NCBI GenBank assembly: GCA_965215545.1
Contig: OZ244066.1
Coordinates: 2,356,001 to 2,420,000, forward strand
DNA: 64,000 nucleotides
From: MPNP01 sp965215545
Lineage (GTDB): Bacteria > Pseudomonadota > Alphaproteobacteria > Rhodobacterales > Rhodobacteraceae
Reading direction: 5' to 3'
Of the stretch, positions 25,981 to 34,887 are shown piece after piece. A model generated the notes under the pieces. That model was not told the DNA's origin, did no database searches, and saw only the letters and a list, made by a program, of their open reading frames with translations. The position numbers and the translations under genes are program-made. Numbering within the stretch: position 1 is the first letter of the stretch; each line of letters starts with the position of its first letter.

Positions 25981-27525
25981 ATGTCGATGATGCAACAGTG
26001 GACCCGACGCAAGTTCATGAAGAACATGGCGCTCGGGGCCGGAACTGCAGCGGCGGGATCAACCCTGTCGGGCCGGATGGCCTGGGGCAGGGAAAGTGTG
26101 CCGCCTGGCAAGAAGCTCTTCAATGATGTCGGGCTGAAATATTTCCAGGACAGCAACTGGCTGCATGCGCCCCTCTGGCTCTCTGATCATCTCATGGCGG
26201 AAGCGGGTGTCGGGATTGAAAGCCGCGAGCAATATGATGGTGGTGATGCGGTTGCCAAGATCCTGCCGCAGCTGCTCTCGCGCCAGCCCCGGTTTGACTT
26301 CGTCCAGTATCCCTGTCTGTACTTTGGCGCCTTTGCTGCCACAGGTCAGTTGGAACCGCTTGATCCCTACCTTGAGCAGTACGAAGGGACCAGCGAGTAT
26401 CTCGACTGGGTCATGCCGGCCTATCGGGAGTTCTACACCAAGTGGAATGGTGAGACCGTTGGTCTGATGCTCGATGGTGACATCCATGTCTTCCATTATC
26501 GGAACCAGCACTTCAACAATCCCGAACTGCAGAGGAAATTCTCCGCCCGGTTCCAGCGGGAGCTCGAGGTTCCGACCACCTGGCCCGAATTCCTTGACTG
26601 CACCCAGTTCTTCACCGAGGAACTTTCAAGCCAGGGCATCTACGGCACATCCATGGTCGTGAATCCGCCGAACTTCGGCTGGGGCTTCTGGATGGATATT
26701 GCTGCGTCGGCGGGAGTCAACTATTTTGACGAAAACATGAACCCTGTCATCAATCAGGGCAAGGCTACCGAAGCGCTGGACATGTACCGCGAGATCATCA
26801 AGTTCGGCCCCCCGGGTGCCGAATCGATGGATATCGGAACAACAATCCAGCGTTGGCAATCCGGTTCGGATGTCATGTCCATCTGGTGGATTGATCTTGC
26901 CGAGTTCACCGTGCAGCAGCAGGGTGTCGAACTGGCCGAGGATCAGGGGGCCACGATCGTCCCGGGCTGGCCGATGGATGATGGCAGTGTCCAGCATCGT
27001 GCCATCTCGCTGTGGTGCCGGACGGCCTCGATTCCGCGGAACCTGCCGCAGGATGTCAAGGATGCCGCCTTCTACTTCATCTATCGGATGTCGCACCCGG
27101 ACTATTCCGACCGGATCGTTGCGGACCCGTTCTGTGGCTCGGATCCATTTGGCAAGACGCATTACACCGATGCCGCGGCCCAGTATTACATCGAGCCCAA
27201 CCCGCAACGGGAAACGAATGAACTCTGGACGGTCAATGACGGAATCTTCCAGACATTCGGTCGGGCCCGGAACCATCTCGATGCGGGTCTGGCCAATGTC
27301 GAGGTCGGTTATCCGCAGTTCTTCTGGGAGGGGGCACCGGAGTATGCCGATGCCCTCGGGCGGAATATCTCGAAGGCCATCAGTGGTGAGCTGACATCGC
27401 AGCAGGCGCTTGATGAGGCCGCGGAGGAATGGGTCCAGATCGTCCAGAAACTCGGTATTGACGAGCAGAAATCGCAGTACAAGAACTTTCTCGATGGTGC
27501 CCGCGCCCTTGGTTACAAGATCTAG
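25981..27525 (+). CDS. ABC importer substrate-binding protein, Tat-exported
   Basis: 514 residues. The N-terminus has a twin-arginine export signal (TRRKFMKNMALGAGTAAAG), so the folded protein goes to the periplasm. The mature protein has the family-1 solute-binding layout, including YCLYFGAFAATGQLEPLDPY-like inter-domain regions and a Trp/Tyr-rich pocket region. AGGAG sits before the ATG. It is larger than typical sugar-binding proteins, as in glycerol/polyol systems. Two hairpins follow the stop and probably set the ratio of this protein to downstream products. Confidence 0.88.
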   Translation: MSMMQQWTRRKFMKNMALGAGTAAAGSTLSGRMAWGRESVPPGKKLFNDVGLKYFQDSNWLHAPLWLSDHLMAEAGVGIESREQYDGGDAVAKILPQLLSRQPRFDFVQYPCLYFGAFAATGQLEPLDPYLEQYEGTSEYLDWVMPAYREFYTKWNGETVGLMLDGDIHVFHYRNQHFNNPELQRKFSARFQRELEVPTTWPEFLDCTQFFTEELSSQGIYGTSMVVNPPNFGWGFWMDIAASAGVNYFDENMNPVINQGKATEALDMYREIIKFGPPGAESMDIGTTIQRWQSGSDVMSIWWIDLAEFTVQQQGVELAEDQGATIVPGWPMDDGSVQHRAISLWCRTASIPRNLPQDVKDAAFYFIYRMSHPDYSDRIVADPFCGSDPFGKTHYTDAAAQYYIEPNPQRETNELWTVNDGIFQTFGRARNHLDAGLANVEVGYPQFFWEGAPEYADALGRNISKAISGELTSQQALDEAAEEWVQIVQKLGIDEQKSQYKNFLDGARALGYKI

Positions 27526-27549
27526 GCCACCCCAGACCCAGCATCACTC

Positions 27550-27605
27550 CACCCGGCACCACGGTGCCGGGTGCACCGGCGGCCCGCCCATCTGGCGGGA
27601 CCGCC
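27550..27605 (+). terminator. Two adjacent hairpins between binding protein and dhaK
   Basis: The first pairs CACCCGGCAC with GTGCCGGGTG over a four-base loop. The second pairs GGCGG-CCCGCC with GGCGGG-CCGCC with one bulged A. There is no T run. It is a likely mRNA-stabilising or partial-termination site after the abundant binding protein. Confidence 0.6.
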
Positions 27606-27645
27606 ACCGTCCTGACCATCGTATCATTGTTCCGTGAGAGGCCCG

Positions 27646-28647
27646 ATGAAAAAAATTCTCAATGACCCGGCTGATTATGTTGATGAAATGCTTGCAGGGC
27701 TGATTGCTGCCCATCCCGGGATCTACGCCTTGCCCCATCCCCGGGTGGTGGCCCGACCTGGCGGTGCGAGGGAGGGCAAGGTCGGCATCGTGTCCGGGGG
27801 CGGGTCCGGCCACCTGCCGGTCTTTGCCGGTTATGTCGGTGAGGGTCTTCTGGATGCGGTGGCCATTGGCGATGTCTTTGCCTCGCCCTCGGCCGACCAG
27901 ATGGCCGACTGCATGCGGGTGGCCCATGGCGGCGCCGGAGTTGTTCGCATCTACGGCAACTATGGTGGCGATGTCATGAATTTCGACATGGCCGGCGAGA
28001 CGGTCGAATTCGAGGATGATATCGAAGCCACCACGGTCCTGCTGGCCGATGATGTGGTCTCGGCCCCGCCGGCGGAGGCCGGCAAGCGGCGGGGCACCGG
28101 TGGCATGGTCTATGCCTTCAAGATTGCCGGGGCCCTGGCGGCAACCATGGCCGATCTGGCCAGTGTGACCGGGGTTGCCCAGCGGACGGCCGACAATTGC
28201 CGCTCCATCGGCATGGCCCTGACACCCTGTACGGTGCCCCAGGCGGGCAAACCGACCTTCACGATTGGGGCTGACGAGATGGAGATGGGCATGGGTCTGC
28301 ATGGCGAGCCGGGCATCTGGCGGGATACGCTGAAACCGGCTGATGCCATCACCGATGAGATGCTGGATCGCCTGCTGGCGGATATGCCGCTCAGTCGTGG
28401 CGACCGCTGTTCACTTCTCGTCAATTCACTGGGCGCGACACCGCCCGAAGAACTCTATATCATGTATCGGCGCGCCAGGGCCCGGCTTGAGGGTGATGGG
28501 GTGACCATTGCCGTCCCCCTGGTGGGGCGCTATGCCACATCCATGGAAATGACCGGTGCGACCCTGACGCTCTGCAAGCTCGACGACGAGCTCGAGGCAC
28601 TCCTGCGGGCGCCCTGCCATTGTGCCTTCTGGACCCAGGTCCAGTGA
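27646..28647 (+). CDS. dhaK: Dihydroxyacetone kinase subunit DhaK
   Basis: 333 residues. The substrate-binding motif SGGGSGHLP lies near residue 50, NYGGDVMNF near 107, and the His that covalently holds the substrate is in MGLHGEPG near 217. It binds dihydroxyacetone or a similar short ketose for phosphorylation by DhaL. ATG chosen with GAGAGG before it; a GTG four codons earlier is possible. No dhaM phosphotransferase gene is near, so the pair is probably ATP-dependent. Other members of this family use erythrulose or related C4 sugars. Confidence 0.92.
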   Translation: MKKILNDPADYVDEMLAGLIAAHPGIYALPHPRVVARPGGAREGKVGIVSGGGSGHLPVFAGYVGEGLLDAVAIGDVFASPSADQMADCMRVAHGGAGVVRIYGNYGGDVMNFDMAGETVEFEDDIEATTVLLADDVVSAPPAEAGKRRGTGGMVYAFKIAGALAATMADLASVTGVAQRTADNCRSIGMALTPCTVPQAGKPTFTIGADEMEMGMGLHGEPGIWRDTLKPADAITDEMLDRLLADMPLSRGDRCSLLVNSLGATPPEELYIMYRRARARLEGDGVTIAVPLVGRYATSMEMTGATLTLCKLDDELEALLRAPCHCAFWTQVQ

Positions 28648-29246
28648 CCCTTGACTGTCGGACTCTGGCGGCGGCGGCGGACCGGCTGGCAGCCATTGCC
28701 CGGAGCTGCAAGGATGAGTTGAACACCCAGGATGGCAAACTTGGCGATGGAGATCTCGGGATCACGCTGGCCAATGGCTGGTCCGAGGCCGCTAGGGCCG
28801 AACTGCCGACAGATGATCTTGGCCGGGCGTTCATGGCGTTGTCCAAGGCTTTCCAGCGGGTCTCGGCATCCTCATATGGGACCTTGCTTGCCACCGGCCT
28901 GATGGCTGCCGCCAAGGCCTGCAAGGGCAGGGACAGTGTGCAGTTCGTCGAAGTCTCGCCCCTTCTTGCCGCTGCCCGGGATGCCATGATGGCGCGGGGC
29001 AGGGGGGAGCTCGGGCAAAAGAGTGTCCTTGATGTCCTTGATGCCCTCGCGGCAGCCACCCAGGATCTTGCCAATCCAGAGGATCTGGCCACAGCGGCCA
29101 GCCGGGCCGTCGACCAGACCCTGACAGCGTTTCGTGATCGCCCGGCCGGTCTCGGCCGGGCCCGCATGTATGGCGATGCATCCATCGGCCTTGACGACCC
29201 GGGCATGCTGGCTGTCAAGAGGATGCTTGACGGTCTTCTGGCCTGA
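28644..29246 (+). CDS. dhaL: Dihydroxyacetone kinase subunit DhaL
   Basis: About 200 residues, all-helical nucleotide-binding subunit. The Mg-nucleotide motif KLGDGDLGITLANG is near residue 30 (GDGDHG in most; Leu replaces His here) and GRARMYGDASIGLDDPG near 175. The GTG start overlaps the dhaK stop (GTGA). ATP-using DhaL proteins carry this layout. With DhaK it phosphorylates the keto-substrate bound by DhaK, probably the product of the imported polyol. Confidence 0.9.
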   Translation: MTLDCRTLAAAADRLAAIARSCKDELNTQDGKLGDGDLGITLANGWSEAARAELPTDDLGRAFMALSKAFQRVSASSYGTLLATGLMAAAKACKGRDSVQFVEVSPLLAAARDAMMARGRGELGQKSVLDVLDALAAATQDLANPEDLATAASRAVDQTLTAFRDRPAGLGRARMYGDASIGLDDPGMLAVKRMLDGLLA

Positions 29247-29295
29247 ATCTCCCTGACCCAAAATGCCCCATCAACCTCTCGGGAGCGAGACAGCA

Positions 29296-30312
29296 ATGCC
29301 GCCAGCACCCCGGAGCTTTGCCGAAATCCATGACCGCTGCCAGACCAAGCCGTCGGCGAACGGCGCGGCTGCCAAACAGGCCACCGACCGCAATGCCGTT
29401 CTCACCAAACCGCCCGGATCACTCGGTCGGCTTGAGGATCTTGCCATCTGGTACATGTCCTGGCGTGGTCCGCGTGCGGACGGAATCAAGGCGATCCAGA
29501 CCGTCATCTTTGCCGGCAACCACGGCATCGCTGCCCGTGGCATCTCGGCATTTCCCGCCGATGTCACAGCCCAGATGGTGGCCAATTTTGCCGCTGGCGG
29601 TGCGGCAATCAACCAGCTGGTCGACGTGCTGGGGGGCACGCTGGATGTCATCGCCCTGGACCTCGAAACCCCCACCCATGACTTCACTGAAGCTCCCGCC
29701 ATGTCTGTCGATGAGACACTCGCAGCTTTCAAGACGGGCTGGGAGTCGGTCGACGTGATGGCCGACCTCCTGATCCTCGGCGAGATGGGGATCGGCAACA
29801 CCACGGTGGCCGCAGCCCTCTGCCTTGGCCTGTTTGGTGGCACTGCCGATGACTGGATCGGGGTCGGAACCGGTGTCGACCCGGCCGGCATCGAGCGGAA
29901 ACGCGCCGTGCTCACTGCCGCCACCCGTCGGCATCGGTCGCGCCTTGATGATCCGCTCGGTGTGTTGCAGTGCCTGGGTGGGCGGGAGGTCGCCGCCATG
30001 ACCGGGGCCCTCTGCGCTGCCCGGCAGGCGTCCTTGCCGGTGGTTCTCGATGGCTTCATCTGCACGGCCGCTGCTGCGGTGCTGTTTCGCTGTGCCCCGG
30101 ACATGCTCGCGCATGTCGTTGCCGGTCACCTCTCCTCGGAACAGGCCCATCACCGGCTTCTGGAGACCCTTGATCTGTCCCCCCTTCTTGCTCTCGAGAT
30201 GCGTCTCGGTGAGGGGAGCGGTGCCGCTGTCGCTGCCCATGTTCTCAGATGTGCGGTGGCGTGCCACACCGGTATGGCTTCCTTTGCCGAGGCCGGGGTA
30301 TCCGAATCCTGA
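29296..30312 (+). CDS. cobT: Nicotinate-nucleotide-dimethylbenzimidazole phosphoribosyltransferase
   Basis: About 338 residues. TKPPGSLGRLEDLA near residue 37, VIFAGNHGIAARG near 70, LLILGEMGIGNTTVAAAL near 155, GVGTGVD near 190 and the catalytic Glu in RLGEGSGAAVA near 306 identify CobT. It makes alpha-ribazole-phosphate for CobS in cobalamin assembly. ATG chosen with GGGAG ten bases before; an ATG at 29263 is also in frame. It is co-directional with dhaKL but functionally unrelated. No cobalamin riboswitch is seen. Confidence 0.93.
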   Translation: MPPAPRSFAEIHDRCQTKPSANGAAAKQATDRNAVLTKPPGSLGRLEDLAIWYMSWRGPRADGIKAIQTVIFAGNHGIAARGISAFPADVTAQMVANFAAGGAAINQLVDVLGGTLDVIALDLETPTHDFTEAPAMSVDETLAAFKTGWESVDVMADLLILGEMGIGNTTVAAALCLGLFGGTADDWIGVGTGVDPAGIERKRAVLTAATRRHRSRLDDPLGVLQCLGGREVAAMTGALCAARQASLPVVLDGFICTAAAAVLFRCAPDMLAHVVAGHLSSEQAHHRLLETLDLSPLLALEMRLGEGSGAAVAAHVLRCAVACHTGMASFAEAGVSES

Positions 30313-30328
30313 TGCATCCCTTCCGACC

Positions 30329-30354
30329 GGCACCGCCTCAGCGGCAGCGGTGCC
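30329..30354. terminator. Hairpin between convergent cobT and importer genes
   Basis: GGCACCGC pairs with GCGGTGCC over a ten-base loop, spanning the stop of the minus-strand ATPase gene. Its position suits a two-way terminator; no T runs. Confidence 0.5.
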
Positions 30355-31426
30355 CGTCGCCATCAAAGAGCAGGGCTTTCTCGCGGGGAACAAAAATCTG
30401 CAAACGGTCGCCGTCCCGAATGGACCGATCACCGCGCCGCTCGACAATGATTTCTTCATCATCGGCAGTTCGCGTATGGACATAGGTGATCTCGCCCAAC
30501 CGTTCCGCAACTTCGCATGCAAGAGTGATGGGTGAACCGGTCCCGGCTTCGTGGAGGACATGTTCCGGCCGGACCCCGAGCGTGACCGGTTGACCTGTCT
30601 CCAGCCCCTGGCCCGAGACTGCCGTCTCGATGGGGGCGTTGCCAAATCCGGGCAGGGTCACCGTGACTGACCGCTCATCAATCGAGGCGACCTCGGCGGC
30701 GATGACGTTCATCCGGGGTGAGCCGATGAAGCCGGCGACAAAGCGGTTGTCAGGGTCATCGTAGAGATCGGCTGGCGTGCCGATCTGTTCAATCCGACCG
30801 TCATTGAGGACGACAATCCGGTCGGCCAGGGTCATGGCCTCGACCTGATCATGCGTCACATAGATCATCGTGGCCCTGAGACGCTTGTGGAGGCGGGCAA
30901 TCTCGACGCGCATGTGGACCCGCAACTCGGCATCAAGATTTGAGAGAGGCTCATCGAAGAGAAAGATCTTGGGATCGCGGACAATGGCTCGGCCTATGGC
31001 CACACGCTGCCGCTGGCCGCCCGAGAGTGCCGCCGGTTTCCTGTGCATCAGGGCGGCAAGCTGCAGACTGCGGGCGGCGGCATCGACGCGCTCGCGGATG
31101 ATCTCCCGGGCCACGCCATTGGCCCGGAGACCAAAACTCATGTTCTCTTCCACGGTCATATGCGGATAGAGTGCATAGGATTGGAAGACCATGACCACAT
31201 TGCGGTCGACGGGCGCCCGATCCGTGACATCCATCGCATCGATGTGAATGGTTCCGCTGTCGGTGGACTCGAGGCCCGCGATCATGCGCAGAAGGGTTGA
31301 CTTGCCGCAACCGGATGGGCCGACAATGACGACAAATTCGTGATCGTTGACCGCGAGATCCACGCCATGGATAACTGTCTCGGTGCCAAACAGTTTGGTG
31401 ACCGCATGCAACTGAAGGCTGGCCAT
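30338..31426 (-). CDS. ABC sugar importer ATPase (MalK/UgpC-type)
   Basis: About 362 residues. Walker A GPSGCGKST, Q-loop FQSYALYPHMTV, signature LSGGQRQR, Walker B IFLFDEPLSNLDAE, H-switch VTHDQVEAMTLADR, C-terminal TOBE domains. All catalytic residues are canonical, unlike the two ATPases of the neighbouring plus-strand importer. ATG chosen with GGAGGAG seven bases upstream. Last gene of a four-gene operon (binding protein, two permeases, ATPase). Confidence 0.93.
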   Translation of the reverse strand: MASLQLHAVTKLFGTETVIHGVDLAVNDHEFVVIVGPSGCGKSTLLRMIAGLESTDSGTIHIDAMDVTDRAPVDRNVVMVFQSYALYPHMTVEENMSFGLRANGVAREIIRERVDAAARSLQLAALMHRKPAALSGGQRQRVAIGRAIVRDPKIFLFDEPLSNLDAELRVHMRVEIARLHKRLRATMIYVTHDQVEAMTLADRIVVLNDGRIEQIGTPADLYDDPDNRFVAGFIGSPRMNVIAAEVASIDERSVTVTLPGFGNAPIETAVSGQGLETGQPVTLGVRPEHVLHEAGTGSPITLACEVAERLGEITYVHTRTADDEEIIVERRGDRSIRDGDRLQIFVPREKALLFDGDGHRCR

Positions 31427-31445
31427 TGCGCTTCTCCTCCCTGGA

Positions 31446-32249
31446 CTACTTGCCAACGCCCGTCGTCAGACCCCGCACCAGCCCGCGCTGGAAGACCAGG
31501 GCCAGCAAATACACCGGAATCATGGCGGCCAGTGATGCCACGGCCATCTGCCCATACCGCAACTGCCGGTCCCCCTGAAAGAGCGACAGGCCAATCGGGA
31601 CGGTCTGCGTATCCTGGCTGCGGGCGAGAAAGGAGGCAAAGAGGAATTCGTTGTAGGCAAGAATCAGGCAGATGATGCCGGTTGAGGCAATGCCGGGCAT
31701 CAGGAGCGGGATCACCACGGACCGCAGGGTCCGGAGATAGCTGACCCCATCAACCCGGGCCGCTTCCTCGAGTTCAACCGGCAGCCGGCGGACAAACGAG
31801 GAGAGCAGCCAGAACGCCACCGGCAGGTTCATCACACCATAGACAAGGATGATGCCCAGATGAGTGTTGATGAGACCGAGGGTGCGCAGGAGAAAAAACA
31901 ACGGAAAGAGAGCGACGATCGGGGGCGCGACATAGGTGCCAAGGATGACGGCAGGAAACCAGTTCCCGCCGATCCGGTAGCGCACGATGGCATGGGTTGC
32001 CGGGACTGCAATCAGGAGAGTGAGGAGGGCACCGCCCGCTGCCACCAGTGCCGAGTTGAGCAGATAGCGGTCGAGGGCAATCGAGCCGAAGGCATCGGGA
32101 AAGTTCTGCCAGTAAATCACCCTGGGAAAGATGTCGCCCGTTGCGATATCCGCCTGACCCTTCAGCGAGACCATGGCCATGAACAGAATGGGGAAGACAA
32201 AAAACAGGACGACACCCGTCATGATGACCCGGTACGCTGTACGGTTCAT
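31446..32249 (-). CDS. ABC sugar importer permease (MalG-type)
   Basis: 267 residues, six membrane helices; EAA loop ELEEAARVDGVSYLRTLR near residue 165. C-terminus RGLVRGLTTGVGK is typical. The ATG overlaps the upstream permease stop (ATGA). It forms the channel with the MalF-type partner. The substrate is unknown; family points to a carbohydrate. Confidence 0.92.
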   Translation of the reverse strand: MNRTAYRVIMTGVVLFFVFPILFMAMVSLKGQADIATGDIFPRVIYWQNFPDAFGSIALDRYLLNSALVAAGGALLTLLIAVPATHAIVRYRIGGNWFPAVILGTYVAPPIVALFPLFFLLRTLGLINTHLGIILVYGVMNLPVAFWLLSSFVRRLPVELEEAARVDGVSYLRTLRSVVIPLLMPGIASTGIICLILAYNEFLFASFLARSQDTQTVPIGLSLFQGDRQLRYGQMAVASLAAMIPVYLLALVFQRGLVRGLTTGVGK

Positions 32250-33166
32250 GTCAGACGCTCCACCGCCTTGTCATGGGCAATCGTGAAGGGCACGGTCGCC
32301 AAACCCACAACGACGGCAAAGAGCAGTGTCATGGCCGCGGCAAGCCCGATATTGAACTGCTGGATACCAATTCGATAGATGTAGAAACTCGAAACCGTCG
32401 TGGACTGGCCCGGCCCACCGGCGGTCAGCACGAACACCAGATCAAAGAGTTTGAAGGCGATCACGAGTTTGAGGACAGCGATCCCGATCAGGGCCGGGAG
32501 CAGCATGGGCAGGGTGATCCAGCGAAAGACCAGCCATTTCGAACGAACTTCCAGTTTGGCGGCTTCATAGACTTCCGTTGGCAACGTCTGAAGTGCAGCA
32601 AAGGACATCAGCGCCACAAAGGGCGACCATTGCCAGATATCGGCAAACACGATGGAGAGAAACGCCGGGGTGGGCTCACCCAGAAAACTGACCGGGGCAT
32701 CGGTCAGGGCAAGGTCGGCAAGGATGGCGTTCACCAGACCCCCATTCGGGATCAGGAGCAGTTGCCACATGATGGCTGCGGTGACCGGTGGGGTCAAGAG
32801 CGGCAGCAGGATGAGCGTCCGGATGAGGTCACGCGCCTTGACAGCCTGATCAAGCAGAAGGGCCAGTGCCACCCCGATCACCATCGCCAGACCCGTCGTG
32901 ATGAACGCAAAGGCCACGGAGCGCCAGAGTGAGGCCACAAAGCGAGCATCCCCCAGCGCTTCACTGAACTGCTCGCCCCCAATCCACTTGCTGAAGGGGT
33001 TGGCCAGATTGCTCTCGGTCACGGCGAGACCAATCAGATAAATGAAGGGGTAGACGGCGAAGACCCCCAGGCCAACAACCAGGGGAATAACCAACAGCAG
33101 GGCAATGACGCGCCCGGCATCCTGACCGGATGCCCGCGCGCGCCTTCGGCGAATGCGACCGCTCAC
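32246..33166 (-). CDS. ABC sugar importer permease (MalF-type)
   Basis: 306 residues; basic N-terminus, six membrane helices, EAA loop EVYEAAKLEVRSKWLVFRWI near residue 205. In that loop the usual Asp-Gly (VDGA) is replaced by EVRS, an unusual change at the ATPase contact that may reflect specialised coupling. It follows the binding-protein gene after a 46-base gap holding a hairpin. Confidence 0.9.
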   Translation of the reverse strand: MSGRIRRRRARASGQDAGRVIALLLVIPLVVGLGVFAVYPFIYLIGLAVTESNLANPFSKWIGGEQFSEALGDARFVASLWRSVAFAFITTGLAMVIGVALALLLDQAVKARDLIRTLILLPLLTPPVTAAIMWQLLLIPNGGLVNAILADLALTDAPVSFLGEPTPAFLSIVFADIWQWSPFVALMSFAALQTLPTEVYEAAKLEVRSKWLVFRWITLPMLLPALIGIAVLKLVIAFKLFDLVFVLTAGGPGQSTTVSSFYIYRIGIQQFNIGLAAAMTLLFAVVVGLATVPFTIAHDKAVERLT

Positions 33167-33176
33167 AGTCTCACAG

Positions 33177-33196
33177 GGGTGACGTGATCGTCACCC
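33177..33196 (-). promoter_or_regulatory. Intercistronic hairpin after the binding-protein gene
   Basis: GGGTGACG and CGTCACCC around TGAT lie between the binding-protein stop and the permease start. Such hairpins commonly protect the upstream mRNA and lower downstream expression. Confidence 0.6.
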
Positions 33197-33212
33197 GATT
33201 CTGTGTGGACGC

Positions 33213-34562
33213 CTAGCCGACAATCCTCTCCCATGCTGCATGGGCATCGATCATGGCCTCTTCGGCTGTCTTGCTTCCAGCCATCATCAAGCCAAGCTCA
33301 TCGGTCAGAACCTGCATCATTTCCGGTGAAGCGGCATGGCGTGGCCACGGGAAGGCGTCATTGATGGCTTGCTCGACGACAGCGCCCTGCAGGGGTGCAA
33401 AACCCTTGTAGACCGGGATGGCGGTATTCCGGGTCGGATCAACGCCTGTCTTGTTGTTGACCAGCACCTGCTCATGGAACTCCTTGGAGGAGGCCATCTT
33501 GACGAACGCCCAGGCCATGTCCGGATTCGAGGAGCCGGTGGAGGCCCCGAAGGCAAGGCCGGCATTCATGGCCGGTCGGTTGACCGTGTTGCTGCCGCCA
33601 ACCGGCATCGGCACAACGCCCCATTGACCAACCATTTGGGACTGTTCCGGATCCTCAAGCCAGGTTCCCATATCGGTCCAGAACTCGATCATGCCGGCCT
33701 GACCACCGAGGAACTGCGGGATCGAGTTGCCGAAACCGGTCTCCAGCGGTGTTGGGGTGGCATGCGGTGCTGCATCGAGCATGGCTTGGGCAGCACCGAT
33801 CGCTGCATCCGTCGCCAGTGTCGGGTTGCCGCTCCCATCGGTGAAGGTGCCGCCAAAACCTCCCAGCCGATTGGCGAATGTCGACCCGATAATCACCGGG
33901 ATCTGCTGGGCCATCATCAATGCACCGAAGATGTTGTTGGCCTTCTCGCCTTCGGTGATCACCTGCGCGGCATTCTCATAGTCATTCCAGGTGGCCGGGG
34001 CGCCGAGACCGTAGCGGTCAAAAAGGACCTTGTTGTAGTAGAGGACATGGGTGTCGCCATCGTAGGGCAGCCCGTAGCGTCGACCATCAACCAGTGTGTA
34101 GGCATCATAGATCGATCCCAGAAAGTCACCGGGATCGATGACATCCTGATCAGCGGCAATGCGATCGGTGATGTCTGCAAGGACATTGTCACGCACCAGA
34201 GCCCCGATATCGGTGTAGAAATATTCGAAAACATCGAACTCGTTGGTCCCGGATGCCACATCAAGTGTCGCCTGGGCACGCACCTGATCGAAAGGGATCT
34301 GGACCGCTTCGACTTCAGCACCTGTCAGCTGAGCGAAACCCGCCGAAAGAGGCTCGATGGAACCCGCATGGGGCTGGATGATCATGAATTTGAGTGTCTG
34401 ACCGGAAAAATCCATGGCCATCAGCTTGTTGACCAACACCGTGTTGCTCAACAGCGGGGCCGCCAGAGCAGCCGACAAACCGCCGCGCACGAAGCGACGG
34501 CGGGTGATCCCGCCCTCGGTCCGTTCCAGGGCTTTCAGCTCCGTCTCGGTTACTTTCGTCAT
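33213..34562 (-). CDS. ABC sugar importer substrate-binding protein, Tat-exported
   Basis: 449 residues. GITRRRFVRGGLSAALAAPL near residue 18 is a twin-arginine signal. The mature part follows the family-1 solute-binding fold, with YGLPYDGDTHVLYYNKVLF near 165 and a GGQAGMIEFWTDMG segment near 285. AGAGG precedes the ATG. First gene of the operon with the two permeases and ATPase; the carbohydrate is not identifiable by eye. Confidence 0.9.
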   Translation of the reverse strand: MTKVTETELKALERTEGGITRRRFVRGGLSAALAAPLLSNTVLVNKLMAMDFSGQTLKFMIIQPHAGSIEPLSAGFAQLTGAEVEAVQIPFDQVRAQATLDVASGTNEFDVFEYFYTDIGALVRDNVLADITDRIAADQDVIDPGDFLGSIYDAYTLVDGRRYGLPYDGDTHVLYYNKVLFDRYGLGAPATWNDYENAAQVITEGEKANNIFGALMMAQQIPVIIGSTFANRLGGFGGTFTDGSGNPTLATDAAIGAAQAMLDAAPHATPTPLETGFGNSIPQFLGGQAGMIEFWTDMGTWLEDPEQSQMVGQWGVVPMPVGGSNTVNRPAMNAGLAFGASTGSSNPDMAWAFVKMASSKEFHEQVLVNNKTGVDPTRNTAIPVYKGFAPLQGAVVEQAINDAFPWPRHAASPEMMQVLTDELGLMMAGSKTAEEAMIDAHAAWERIVG

Positions 34563-34887
34563 GAGATTAAACCTCTTGCAATAAAACGTGCATCAATGGC
34601 AGCATGCCCTTCAATACCTCGGAGCTCCGACCATCATGGCCCGCACCACACTGCACAAGACCAGGCAACCATGGCAAATATTTCTCCATTTGCAACGGAT
34701 TTCTGGTCCCTCGCTGCCGCTACACCCCCGATCAATGCCGTTTCCCTGTCGGTTGCAACCTTGGGCCCGATGCCCAACAGACCAGTCTCAAACGCACATG
34801 CGCCGACCCACTGGCCGAAAGGATGCCGCGCCCGGATTGCATCAATCCGATGGACCGATCACGAGACAGCCATCCCCACTGGACCGA
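34563..34887. other. Upstream region of the minus-strand importer
   Basis: About 325 bases with no supported gene. It should hold the importer promoter on the minus strand; the only clear signal is the ribosome binding site next to the start. Confidence 0.4.

Noticed and set aside
29247..29295. Cobalamin riboswitch upstream of cobT
   Set aside because: The gap is under 50 bases and lacks the conserved B12-box pattern.
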